From positions 62,001 to 126,000 of the forward strand of contig DAOTCE010000010.1 of the NCBI GenBank assembly GCA_035452965.1: 64,000 bases of DNA. The letters are read 5' to 3'. Below the pieces are notes generated by a model, which was not told the origin of the DNA, made no database searches, and saw only the letters and a list, made by a program, of their open reading frames with translations. How positions within the stretch are numbered: position 1 is the stretch's first letter; each line of letters begins with the position of its first letter. Origin of the DNA: Candidatus Paceibacterota bacterium (GTDB lineage Bacteria > Verrucomicrobiota > Verrucomicrobiia > Limisphaerales > UBA8199). This document shows, one piece after another, positions 56,880-64,000 of this stretch. The translations under genes were made by a program, and so were the position numbers.

Positions 56880-57830
56880 CTACGCATTGGACTGCGTCGT
56901 GATGCCCCGCGCCTCCACGCTCAACCTGCCTCCCGCCTCGCTCACCACCAGCGTTCTCATGCCGGGGCGGAGGCTCGCGATGGATTCGTGCCCGGCCCGG
57001 CCGAGGGTCAGCAGGGCGGTGGACAGCGCGTCCGTCTCCGTGGCCGAGGCCAGAACCACCGCGGCCAGCACCGTGCCGCGGGCCGGTTCGCCGGTGCGCG
57101 GATCTATGATGTGCCCAAACACCCTGCCTCCCGCCTCAAAGTGATTCCCCCACACCGCTGACACCGACATCGCCTCGTCTTTCAATGGCACACTCGCCAG
57201 CAGAACCGGCGGTGCGTCCGGTGAAGGCGAGGGCCTCTCGACGGCGACCTTCCAGCACTCCTGTCCCGGCGGGTGCCCGATCGCCTGCACCGTGCTGGTG
57301 CCCCCATGCACCAGCGCGCTCGTCACCCCCGCCTCGCGCAGCACCTCCGCCGCCTGCTCCACGGCGTAACCCTTGCCAATCGCCCCCAGGTCCAGCATCA
57401 CCCCCTCGCGCTCAAATTGGACTGTAAAATCGCCCGGGTTCAACCGCACCAGCCCCATGCCCGCGTTCGCGCGAGCTTCGGACACCTCCTCGGGCCGGGG
57501 CATCCGCCCGTCCCCGCCCATGAAACCCCAGCACCGGACCAGCGGGGCGACCGTGATGTCGAACGCGCCGCCGCTTTCCGCGTGCAGCCGTTGCGCATGC
57601 TGCAACAGGGCGAAGACTTCCGGCGTGACCCGCACGGGCTCCCGGGCGGCGCGCGCGTTCAAGCGGGCAATCTCGCTGCCGGGACGAAACAGGCTGAGCT
57701 GGTCCTCCAGTTGCTCCACCAACCGCAGCGCTTCCTCCCCCGCCGCCCGCAGCGCCGGGGCGTTGTCGCCCGGCAGCACGATCTCGAACCGCGTCGCCAT
57801 CGCGTGGCAGGCAAGTGTGACGTGAGGCAT
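56880..57830 (-). CDS. apbE: FAD:protein FMN transferase
   Basis: ApbE attaches FMN covalently to threonine in target flavoproteins such as RnfG or NqrC. The 316 aa protein has the family features ATRFEIVLPGDNAPALRAAGEEALRLVE, GGAFDITVAPLVRCWGFMG, MLDLGAIGKGYAVEQAAEVL, and the metal/FAD motif in IIDPRTGEPARG with ATETDALSTALL. There is no obvious signal peptide from the start chosen (MPHVTLACHAM). No target gene is adjacent. It follows argG upstream coordinates by 152 bp. Confidence 0.92.
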   Translation of the reverse strand: MPHVTLACHAMATRFEIVLPGDNAPALRAAGEEALRLVEQLEDQLSLFRPGSEIARLNARAAREPVRVTPEVFALLQHAQRLHAESGGAFDITVAPLVRCWGFMGGDGRMPRPEEVSEARANAGMGLVRLNPGDFTVQFEREGVMLDLGAIGKGYAVEQAAEVLREAGVTSALVHGGTSTVQAIGHPPGQECWKVAVERPSPSPDAPPVLLASVPLKDEAMSVSAVWGNHFEAGGRVFGHIIDPRTGEPARGTVLAAVVLASATETDALSTALLTLGRAGHESIASLRPGMRTLVVSEAGGRLSVEARGITTQSNA

Positions 57831-57928
57831 CGAGGGGGGCGGGGTCGCCAATAAAGCGCGGGAGCAATGGGACAGTGGTGTCACCACCCCCATTGCTCCG
57901 CTAATCCATCGCTCGGCTGCGTGTGCCC

Positions 57929-59305
57929 CTACGACTGCGGCAGGGTGCCGTAGGTAATCGGGGTGACGGCCGTGCCGCCGTCGGTCGTGACCTTGCGGGT
58001 CTTCTCGTCGAACAGGCAGGCGATCTTCAACCGGTCGGACATCTCGGCCAGCGAAATGACCGTTTGCACCCGGATCGCCAGCTCAATGCTCCCGTTGGGC
58101 TCCTTGCCGGAACGGATGCAGTCAAACCAGTTCTTCTCGTGCACCCGGATATCCTCGCGCGGCGGGGCGACAAAGGTCTCAGGATCAATCTCGTCCCCGA
58201 ACTGGCGCTGCGGCACCAGGTTGAGCTTCTCGCCGTTGGCGTCAATGTCCAGGTTCGCCTTGTGGCCGTAAAAGCTCGTGCCGGGAGTCGAGCCGTTGAC
58301 CGTGCAGCAGGTCACCATGAGCACGAATCCGCTCGGGAACTCCGCCAGCAATTGCGCGTGCTCCGGAATCTCCCGCTCGGGGGTGCCGGGGACCGTCTTG
58401 TCGGAGTGGACATTCCGGGTGCCGACCGAGCAGACGCGCACGGGGAACTCAGGGTTGCCGGTGGCCAGCATGACCGGGTGCACCTTGTGCGGCGCCAGGT
58501 CGCCCAGCGGCCCGGCGCAGTAACGGAAATACTTCCGCCACCGGTGGTAATGCTCCGCGCTGAACCCTTCGCGCTGCTTCACGGGCCCCAGCCAGCGCTC
58601 CCAATCTATGTTCTCCGGCTTGGTTTCCGATTCAATCAGGTAATTCCACTCGCCCTCCAGGCTGTTGCGCGAATACCACGCCTGCGCCCAAACCAGCGTC
58701 CCGATCTTGCCTTCCTTGATCAGCTCCGCGCATTTGTGGTAGCCGCCGGCCGAGCAGCCCTGCGACCCCACCTGAAACACCTTCTTGCTGCCTTTCACCT
58801 TGTCGTACACCTGGAACGCCTCGCCCAGGTAGCGCGTCAGCGGCTTCTCGCAATACACGTGCCGGCCGGTGTCCAGCGAGTCAATCGTCATCTGCGCGTG
58901 CCACGGGTCCTGCGTCGCGATCAGCACCGCGTCAATGTCCTTGCGCTCCAGCATCTTGCGGTAATCCGCATACACGTCCGCGTCTTTGAGGTTCGCGTTG
59001 GTCTTGGCGAATTCGCGCCGCTTGTTGAACACATCGCTCGCCGCCACGATCACAGTGTTGTTCTCGGTCGCCTTCCCGTGGATGCCTTTTAGGTGGTCCT
59101 GGCCGATCCCGAACCCGACCCCGATGATCGCCACCTGGATGCGGTTGTTCGCCCCGGCCACGTTCGCCGCCGGCGCCTGGTCCTGCCCGTAAACCGGTGT
59201 GCGCAGCAGCGGCGTCGCGGCCACCGCGGCGGCGGCAGTGGCGGTTCGCTTGAGAAAATCCCGGCGCGGAAGCGCCGAAGCGGAGGAAGTGGTCTTGTTG
59301 TCCAT
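57929..59305 (-). CDS. Tat-exported Gfo/Idh/MocA family oxidoreductase
   Basis: The 458 aa protein has a Tat signal (LPRRDFLKRTATAAAAVAAT) and an NAD(P)-binding Rossmann domain (IQVAIIGVGFGIGQDHLKGI), followed by IDAVLIATQDPWHAQMTIDSL and the family's HVYCEKPLTRYLGEA with the catalytic EKP lysine. The C-terminal domain includes WNYLIESETKPENIDWERWLGP and RYFRYCAGPLGDLAPHKV-like segments. Such Tat-exported members are numerous in Verrucomicrobia and Planctomycetes and act on sugars, but the substrate is unknown. The start at MDNKTTSS (59305) opens the Tat signal. Confidence 0.88.
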   Translation of the reverse strand: MDNKTTSSASALPRRDFLKRTATAAAAVAATPLLRTPVYGQDQAPAANVAGANNRIQVAIIGVGFGIGQDHLKGIHGKATENNTVIVAASDVFNKRREFAKTNANLKDADVYADYRKMLERKDIDAVLIATQDPWHAQMTIDSLDTGRHVYCEKPLTRYLGEAFQVYDKVKGSKKVFQVGSQGCSAGGYHKCAELIKEGKIGTLVWAQAWYSRNSLEGEWNYLIESETKPENIDWERWLGPVKQREGFSAEHYHRWRKYFRYCAGPLGDLAPHKVHPVMLATGNPEFPVRVCSVGTRNVHSDKTVPGTPEREIPEHAQLLAEFPSGFVLMVTCCTVNGSTPGTSFYGHKANLDIDANGEKLNLVPQRQFGDEIDPETFVAPPREDIRVHEKNWFDCIRSGKEPNGSIELAIRVQTVISLAEMSDRLKIACLFDEKTRKVTTDGGTAVTPITYGTLPQS

Positions 59306-59375
59306 AAGATGATTTGTCAGTGCGTGATTTGTCACGGCAATAAGTGGACGAAGACTACCGGAAAGGCATTCAGGG

Positions 59376-60065
59376 TCAATCTCCCAATCCGTCAGCGACC
59401 TGGCCGTCCACCAACTCCACCACTTTGGGGGCGCGGGCGGCCACGCGCGCATCGTGGGTGGCCATGATGAGCGTGGTCTGCTGCTCGTCGCGCAGGGCGC
59501 AAAGCAGGTCAATGATCTCCGCCCCGGTATGCGAATCGAGGTTGCCGGTGGGTTCGTCGGCGAGGATGAGGTCCGGCCGGTTGATCATCGCGCGGGCGAT
59601 GGCCACGCGCTGCTGTTCGCCGCCCGAAAGCTCGTAGGGCTTGTGCTCCAGGCGCTCCTGCAGGCCGACCCGCGCGAGCAGCTCGCGCCCGCGAGCTTCG
59701 GCCTCGCGCGCCGGCGTCCGCGCCATGCGGGCGGGGAGACAAACGTTCTCCAGCGCGTCCAGTTCCGGCAGCAGGTAGTAAGCCTGGAAGATAAAGCCGA
59801 CCTCTTTGCTGCGCAGTTGCGCCAGCTCGCGCCGGCCCAGGGTGGCGAGGTTCCGGCCGGCCAGGTGGATTTGCCCCTGGTTGGGTGTGTCCAGTCCGCC
59901 CAGCAGATGCAGCAGGGTGCTCTTGCCGGCGCCGGAAGCGCCGCGCAGCGCGAGGAATTCGCCGCGCCGCAGTTCGAGGTCCACACCGCGCAACACCTCC
60001 AGCGAACGCCGGCCCAGCAGGTAGGTTTTGTGGAGGCCGGTGGCCGCGAGCAGCACGTCACTCAT
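59376..60065 (-). CDS. lolD: Lipoprotein-releasing ATPase LolD
   Basis: LolD powers release of lipoproteins from the inner membrane. The 229 aa protein has Walker [19 protein letters not shown]-loop [18 protein letters not shown] (a MacB/LolD-type PELxALENV), signature [15 protein letters not shown] and Walker [15 protein letters not shown]. It overlaps the LolC/E-type permease gene by eight bases. A MacB or FtsE-type ATPase is the alternative, but the partner permease supports LolD. Confidence 0.9.
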   Translation of the reverse strand: MSDVLLAATGLHKTYLLGRRSLEVLRGVDLELRRGEFLALRGASGAGKSTLLHLLGGLDTPNQGQIHLAGRNLATLGRRELAQLRSKEVGFIFQAYYLLPELDALENVCLPARMARTPAREAEARGRELLARVGLQERLEHKPYELSGGEQQRVAIARAMINRPDLILADEPTGNLDSHTGAEIIDLLCALRDEQQTTLIMATHDARVAARAPKVVELVDGQVADGLGD

Positions 60066-61329
60066 AGCGCAACGCCTCCACCGGTTTAAGCCGGCCCGCG
60101 CGCCAGGCCGGGATCACGCCCCCCAGGATGCAGATCACCCAGGCGCTGCCGCAGATCAGCGCGATATCCCGCGGAAAGATCAGCGCCGGCAGCTCGGCAA
60201 AACCGTAGATCGAAGAGGGGAACAGCTCGAAGCCCGTCATGCGATTCATGAAATGCAGGAACTCGTTGCGGTAGCGCAGCGCGAGCATGCCCAGCCCATA
60301 GCCCGCCAGGTCGCCAATCGCGCCAACCACCGCGGCCTGGCTCAGGAAGATCCGGCTGACCTGCGCGTCGGTGGCCCCCAGGGCCTTGAGCATGCCGATT
60401 TCACGCGTCTTCTGCACCACGAAGGTGATCAGCGCGCTCAAGATGCACAACGCCGCCACGATCACAATGAAGAACAACAGGTAGAACATGACGTTCTTCT
60501 CGACGATCAACGCGTTGAGCAGGTTGGCGTTTTCCCGCATCCAGCTCCGGATGCCGTATTTCGGCCCCAGCGCCCGGGCCAGCTCCAGCTCGACCACCGG
60601 CGCCTGGTAAGGATCGTGCAGCATCACCATCAGCCCATGCACGCCGTCATCCAGGTCATACAGATCCTGCGCGTCCCGCAGCGAAGTCACCACCACCGAC
60701 ACGTTGTATTCGAAGTAGCCGACGTCAAAGATGCCCCGCACTTCGTATTCCGGCAGCACGGGGGCGGAGGCGTTCTCCTTCTTGCTGCCCTCCCGCCATT
60801 TCCGCAGGACGCTGGGCGAGCCGATCTCGACGAGATCGCCGACCTGCAGGTTCATGTTCTGGGCGAACTCGGTGCCGACCAGGAGCCCCCGGTCGCTCAC
60901 GTCGAATTTGCCCTCGACAATGCTGCCGGGCAGGATGGTCATGTTGGTCTCGAGCAGGGGATCGATGCCGCGAATCCACGGCGCCCCGACCTGCGGCTGG
61001 CCGCTCGGGGGCTCGGTCTGCACCAGCACGGGGCCCAGGATGAACGGGGCGACCGCCTTGACCTGCGGGTTGGCGGTTACCGTCCGGGCGACGGCGGCGT
61101 AATCTTTCATCGTCTCCCCGCGCGGCAGGACCTTGAGATGGGTGTTGAAACCGAGAATCTTGTCGCGCAGTTGCTTGTCGAAGCCGCTCATGACGCTGAT
61201 GACGATGATCAGCACCGCGACGCCCAGCGTTACGCCCACCACGGAAATCAACGTGATCACCGAGACGAAGGTCCTCTTGGGTCGCAAGTACCGCAGCGCC
61301 AGCAGCAGCTCGAACGGCAAGCGAGACAT
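60058..61329 (-). CDS. Lipoprotein-releasing permease, LolC/LolE type
   Basis: The 423 aa protein has the LolC/E plan: an N-terminal helix (RYLRPKRTFVSVITLISVVGVTLGVAVLIIVISVM), a large periplasmic domain (about 50-270), then three helices including VMFYLLFFIVIVAALCILSALITFV and an MLKALGATDAQVSRIFL coupling segment. It works with LolD, downstream and overlapping. Only one permease is present, so a LolF-like homodimer is plausible. The start at MSRLPFEL gives the family's FELLLALRYLR opening. Confidence 0.9.
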   Translation of the reverse strand: MSRLPFELLLALRYLRPKRTFVSVITLISVVGVTLGVAVLIIVISVMSGFDKQLRDKILGFNTHLKVLPRGETMKDYAAVARTVTANPQVKAVAPFILGPVLVQTEPPSGQPQVGAPWIRGIDPLLETNMTILPGSIVEGKFDVSDRGLLVGTEFAQNMNLQVGDLVEIGSPSVLRKWREGSKKENASAPVLPEYEVRGIFDVGYFEYNVSVVVTSLRDAQDLYDLDDGVHGLMVMLHDPYQAPVVELELARALGPKYGIRSWMRENANLLNALIVEKNVMFYLLFFIVIVAALCILSALITFVVQKTREIGMLKALGATDAQVSRIFLSQAAVVGAIGDLAGYGLGMLALRYRNEFLHFMNRMTGFELFPSSIYGFAELPALIFPRDIALICGSAWVICILGGVIPAWRAGRLKPVEALRYE

Positions 61330-61441
61330 GGGCGCGAAACTAGTCGGACCCGGGCGGCATGTCAACGAGTCTATCCGCCGCCGCGCACCCGGCAGGCGCG
61401 CCCTTGACACCGGCCGGATTCGTCCTCACACTCAGGTCGCA

Positions 61442-61726
61442 ATGAACCGAACACAGTTCATGCTGTTGAATGTGGCGGGAGGCATTTGTGGCCTGCTGAT
61501 TATTTGCAGCCTGGGGATGGCGATGCTCAATGGCCGGCTCAACCAATCCGTCGCGGCGACACAAAACCAGTTCGGCCAGGCGCGGCAGCTCCAAACCACG
61601 ACCGAGAACCTCGTGCTGAGCATTGCCCAGGCCGGCAAGTCTGACCCCGTGCTGCGTAACTTGCTGGTGAAGCATAAGATCAATATCGGCCGCAACACCA
61701 ACAGCCCGCCCCAATCCGCGCCATGA
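61442..61726 (+). CDS. Small single-pass membrane protein, unknown function
   Basis: The 94 aa protein begins MNRTQFMLLNVAGGICGLLI, one transmembrane helix, then a glutamine-rich helical segment (NQSVAATQNQFGQARQLQTTTENL) likely to form a coiled coil. No family is recognised. The gene overlaps the next by four bases (ATGA), so the two membrane proteins are probably made together. It is divergent from the LolC/E gene. Confidence 0.6.
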   Translation: MNRTQFMLLNVAGGICGLLIICSLGMAMLNGRLNQSVAATQNQFGQARQLQTTTENLVLSIAQAGKSDPVLRNLLVKHKINIGRNTNSPPQSAP

Positions 61727-62073
61727 ATCCTGACAAGGATAAAAAGCTGGCCGAGCTGTCCCGCCGGAACCCGTTCTGGATTTGCTTCATAATCTTCCTG
61801 CTCCTGGCCGCCGACTATGGCTTCCGGTTCGCGGGCCTGATCAGCCAGCGGGAGCAGCTTAACCGCGCCGCGCTCCTGCAAGCGCAAAACGCGGACGCCC
61901 TGGCCCAGGCGCAAGAAATTGAGAGGCGGCTCGAGGCGCTCTCGCTCGATCTGCTGCAAATTGCCACGACCAATGCCGCGGCCAAAGACATTGTCCAGCA
62001 GTTCAACATGAAGTGGACCCCCGGACCGACGGCGTCCCTCCCCGCGCCGACCGCTGCCGGAAAGCAGAAATGA
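61723..62073 (+). CDS. Small single-pass membrane protein with coiled coil
   Basis: The 116 aa protein has a short basic N-terminus, one helix (PFWICFIIFLLLAADYGFRF, about residues 17-36) and a helical tail (REQLNRAALLQAQNADALAQ ... EIERRLEALSLDLLQIATTN) with heptad character, then a Pro/Ala end. It resembles the preceding protein in layout, suggesting a hetero-oligomer. It overlaps both flanking genes by four bases. Confidence 0.62.
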   Translation: MNPDKDKKLAELSRRNPFWICFIIFLLLAADYGFRFAGLISQREQLNRAALLQAQNADALAQAQEIERRLEALSLDLLQIATTNAAAKDIVQQFNMKWTPGPTASLPAPTAAGKQK

Positions 62074-63119
62074 GAGGCTCTGTGCTTTGCCATTCCCGCG
62101 TTGCCGCGTTGTCCTGTCGCGTCCTGTTAGGCCTGACGGTGCTTTCCTGCGCCACCGTGGCGCCTGCGGCCGAAAAGGACGCGCCGGCGGTCCCGACCGC
62201 GGCAAACGACGAGACCAACGCCCAGGAAACGCTTCGCTCCTACCTGCAGCTCCAGGAACAGCTGCACGCCACGCAGCTGGCCATCGAGCGCAACCGGAAG
62301 GAGGCCGATGCCGCCGCGGCGGAAAGCGCCAAGGCGTTTGCCGCCCGGCTGCAAGGCATCGAGGAGGCCCTATCCTCCCAGCGGGCGCAGGAACTGGCGG
62401 CGATGCAAAGCTCTAACAAGGTGATGCTCCTCGTCGCCGGGCTGTTTGCGGCGCTCGGCTTCCTGGCGATGTTGTTCATGGCTTTCTTCCAATGGCGCAC
62501 GATCAACCGGCTGGCGGAAATCTCCGCGGCGTTGCCCTTCGCTCACGGACTGGGGCCGAAGTCGGCGGCTGCGGCGCTGGGGGTGGACGAGGCGCACCTG
62601 CTTGGGGCCGGCCCGGCGGGGCAATCCAGCCAGCGATTGCTCGGCGCGCTGGAGCAGCTCGAGAAGCGCCTTTGCCAACTGGAACACACCCCTCCTCCCC
62701 CGCTGCCCAATGGCGGTTTCCCAAACCAGAACGCGAAATCCGGCAATCCCCCGCCAGACGGCGAGACGATGGCGAATACGGCGGAGTCAGCGGAGACCGC
62801 GCGCATCACCGTACTGCTCGGCAAAGGGCAGTCGCTGCTGAACCTCGATCAGGCGGAGGAGGCGCTGGCCTGCTTTGACCAGGTCTTGGCGCTGGTGCCA
62901 AATCACTCGGAGGCCCTGGTCAAGAAGGGGGCGGCCCTGGAACGATTGCACCGACTGGATGACGCTATCGCCTGTTACGACCAGGCCATCAAAGCGGACA
63001 ATTCCCTAACAGTCGCCTACCTTTACAAGGGCGGGCTGTTCAACCGCATGGAACGTTTCGGCGAAGCGCTGGAATGCTACGAACAAGCCTTGCGCACCCA
63101 GGAAAGCCGGCGCGGCTGA
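62070..63119 (+). CDS. Secreted/membrane protein with TPR repeats
   Basis: The 349 aa protein has a signal-like N-terminus (SCRVLLGLTVLSCATVAPAA), a coiled-coil region (about 48-115), one transmembrane helix (KVMLLVAGLFAALGFLAMLFMAFF), a proline-rich linker, and about three TPR units at the C-terminus (LLGKGQSLLNLDQAEEALAC, ALVKKGAALERLHRLDDAIA, AYLYKGGLFNRMERFGEALE). TPRs bind protein partners. It is the last gene of a three-gene set joined by ATGA overlaps and may scaffold the two small membrane proteins. Function is unknown. Confidence 0.72.
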   Translation: MRGSVLCHSRVAALSCRVLLGLTVLSCATVAPAAEKDAPAVPTAANDETNAQETLRSYLQLQEQLHATQLAIERNRKEADAAAAESAKAFAARLQGIEEALSSQRAQELAAMQSSNKVMLLVAGLFAALGFLAMLFMAFFQWRTINRLAEISAALPFAHGLGPKSAAAALGVDEAHLLGAGPAGQSSQRLLGALEQLEKRLCQLEHTPPPPLPNGGFPNQNAKSGNPPPDGETMANTAESAETARITVLLGKGQSLLNLDQAEEALACFDQVLALVPNHSEALVKKGAALERLHRLDDAIACYDQAIKADNSLTVAYLYKGGLFNRMERFGEALECYEQALRTQESRRG

Positions 63120-63141
63120 GGCGCCGACGCGGGGGTGCGCT

Positions 63142-63606
63142 TCACCAAAGGAACGACCTCTGCTCCCCGAGCAGCCGGTTTCCTTCCCACAGCGTCGCGC
63201 GCCAGGCAGTGACTTCACCGAAGTCCTTGTAGTCCTGACCAACTAGCGGCACCGTGGCCCAGCGGCTGAACCATTTGCGGGGCTCCACAGATTGGGTGAG
63301 CACCAACTGCCGGGGAAAGTCGCCGCGCGCCACGCCGCGCAACTCCACCTGCACCCTTAGCGGGGCCACCGGCCGGCCGCTGGTCTTCCACTGCACCTTG
63401 AACTGCATTCCGGAGCACTCGTTGGTGTGGTTCCGCAGGCGGGCCTGGTAGGAATCGCGCTCGAAGAGGCCTGGCGTGAGCGAGTTGCGCCCTTTCAGGT
63501 CGAGGAATTGCGGCAGGACCTTGATGACACGCCCGTTCGCGGCCGGGGCGCACAAAGCCGCAGCCAGCCACCCAGCCAGGGACAACCAGAGCAAGGACCG
63601 TCGCAT
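63142..63606 (-). CDS. Secreted protein of unknown function
   Basis: The 154 aa protein has a signal peptide (MRRSLLWLSLAGWLAAALC, cleavage near CAPAA-NG) and a beta-rich body (VIKVLPQFLDLKGRNSLTPG, CSGMQFKVQWKTSGRPVAPL, KWFSRWATVPLVGQDYKDF, VTAWRATLWEGNRLLGEQRS). The pattern of strands with a C-terminal LWEGNxLLxEQxSFLW motif looks like a single beta-sandwich domain. No family is recognised. It is convergent with the TPR gene. Confidence 0.6.
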   Translation of the reverse strand: MRRSLLWLSLAGWLAAALCAPAANGRVIKVLPQFLDLKGRNSLTPGLFERDSYQARLRNHTNECSGMQFKVQWKTSGRPVAPLRVQVELRGVARGDFPRQLVLTQSVEPRKWFSRWATVPLVGQDYKDFGEVTAWRATLWEGNRLLGEQRSFLW

Positions 63607-63669
63607 ACCTGACAAATAGCGTCCCCCCGCTCCAAACTCAATACTCATTTCGTCCCCAGCCGATACCGC

Positions 63670-63697
63670 TTGCAGGAACGCGCGCGCCTGCTAGTAT
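63670..63697 (+). promoter_or_regulatory. Possible rpmB promoter
   Basis: TTGCAG (63670-63675) and TAGTAT (63692-63697) are separated by 16 bp, about 30 bp before the rpmB start. Each hexamer matches four of six consensus bases, so the call is tentative. Confidence 0.4.
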
Positions 63698-63728
63698 TGT
63701 CGCCAGTTAATATTCAAACAGGATTTGT

Positions 63729-63998
63729 ATGGCGAGAATTTGTGAACTGACCGGCAAGCGCCCGATCAAGGGCAGCATCATTTGGCGTAGCGGCAAGTCG
63801 AAGAAGAGCGGCGGTATCGGCACGCATGTTACCGCCATCACCAAGCGCCGGTTTATGCCGAACCTGCAGCGGGTCAAGGCAGTCGTCAACGGCGAGGTTC
63901 GCTATGTCCGCGTGTCCGCCAAGGCGATCAAGAAAGGGCTGATCGTTAAAGCGCCCAAGCGCACCTGGAAGAAGGAAGCGGCGGCGGCGAAGGCTTGA
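63729..63998 (+). CDS. rpmB: 50S ribosomal protein L28
   Basis: The 89 aa protein is L28, a component of the large ribosomal subunit: MARICELTGKRPIKGSIIWR at the N-terminus, then SGGIGTHVTAITKRRFMPNLQRVKA and VRVSAKAIKKGLIVKAPKRT. The TGKRP and RRFMPNLQ motifs are diagnostic. It lacks the zinc-binding cysteines of some L28 forms (one Cys only). AGGA lies six bases before the ATG. It is about 11 residues longer than the shortest L28 proteins because of an Ala/Lys tail. Confidence 0.96.
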   Translation: MARICELTGKRPIKGSIIWRSGKSKKSGGIGTHVTAITKRRFMPNLQRVKAVVNGEVRYVRVSAKAIKKGLIVKAPKRTWKKEAAAAKA

Positions 63999-64000
63999 GC

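Overview
The window is GC-rich, gene-dense bacterial chromosome with about 60 protein genes and no rRNA, tRNA, CRISPR array or intact insertion sequence. The envelope genes (LptF/G-type permease, LolD and LolC/E, secreted and lipid-modified proteins) indicate a Gram-negative, diderm cell. A secreted Ig-domain protein, Tat-exported oxidoreductase and sialidase-like proteins, many secreted proteins of unknown function, and a partial hopanoid gene set suggest a member of the Verrucomicrobiota, perhaps Limisphaerales/Pedosphaera-like. That placement is inference, since no marker rRNA is present.

Layout. 0.1-5.6 kb: a secreted Ig-like protein, an RMD1/YagE-type protein and a secreted TIM-barrel protein. 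5.6-13.1 kb: a trehalose operon of overlapping genes (OtsA-OtsB fusion, TreS-maltokinase fusion, TreZ). 13.4-20.7 kb: a DUF883 protein and a long arsenic operon on the minus strand. The operon reads from a visible sigma70-type promoter and operator through arsR, an arsC-like remnant, a C_GCAxxG redox protein, arsM, an ArsP-type permease, two thioredoxin-like proteins, CcdA, a DGC-domain protein, arsC and acr3. It would couple detection, methylation, reduction and efflux of arsenic with thiol-redox supply. 21-31.5 kb: an accessory stretch of short or unknown genes, an NDP-sugar epimerase, a sialidase-like protein, a protein with secretin-N-like repeats, hicBA, a gene split by an in-frame TGA, an MnmC-like methyltransferase and an M19 dipeptidase. 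31.6-35.1 kb: divergent acs and a type II NADH dehydrogenase. 35.2-43.1 kb: a co-directional run of yicC, gmk, coaC, a histidine kinase and NtrC-type regulator, a small membrane protein, and hopanoid-type genes (HpnD, HpnK, EmrE-like). 43.1-47.3 kb: an HpnG-like phosphorylase, a DEDDy exonuclease, archaeal-type phosphoglycerate mutase, a MalK-type ATPase and a lone CBM48 protein. 47.9-57.8 kb: a YdcF-like protein, a GAF histidine kinase coupled to an LptF/G permease, a lipoprotein, a fur-sufB-sufC operon, argG and apbE. 57.9-64 kb: a Tat-exported Gfo/Idh oxidoreductase, LolD and LolC/E, a three-gene membrane/TPR cluster and rpmB.

The least expected features are non-coding or broken. A ~190 bp intergenic repeat around a long palindrome occurs in two full copies plus two partial relatives. 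One secreted-protein gene is interrupted by a single in-frame TGA. An arsC 3'-end remnant is coupled to arsR. A structured transcript candidate ending in a good terminator lies beside the ars promoter.
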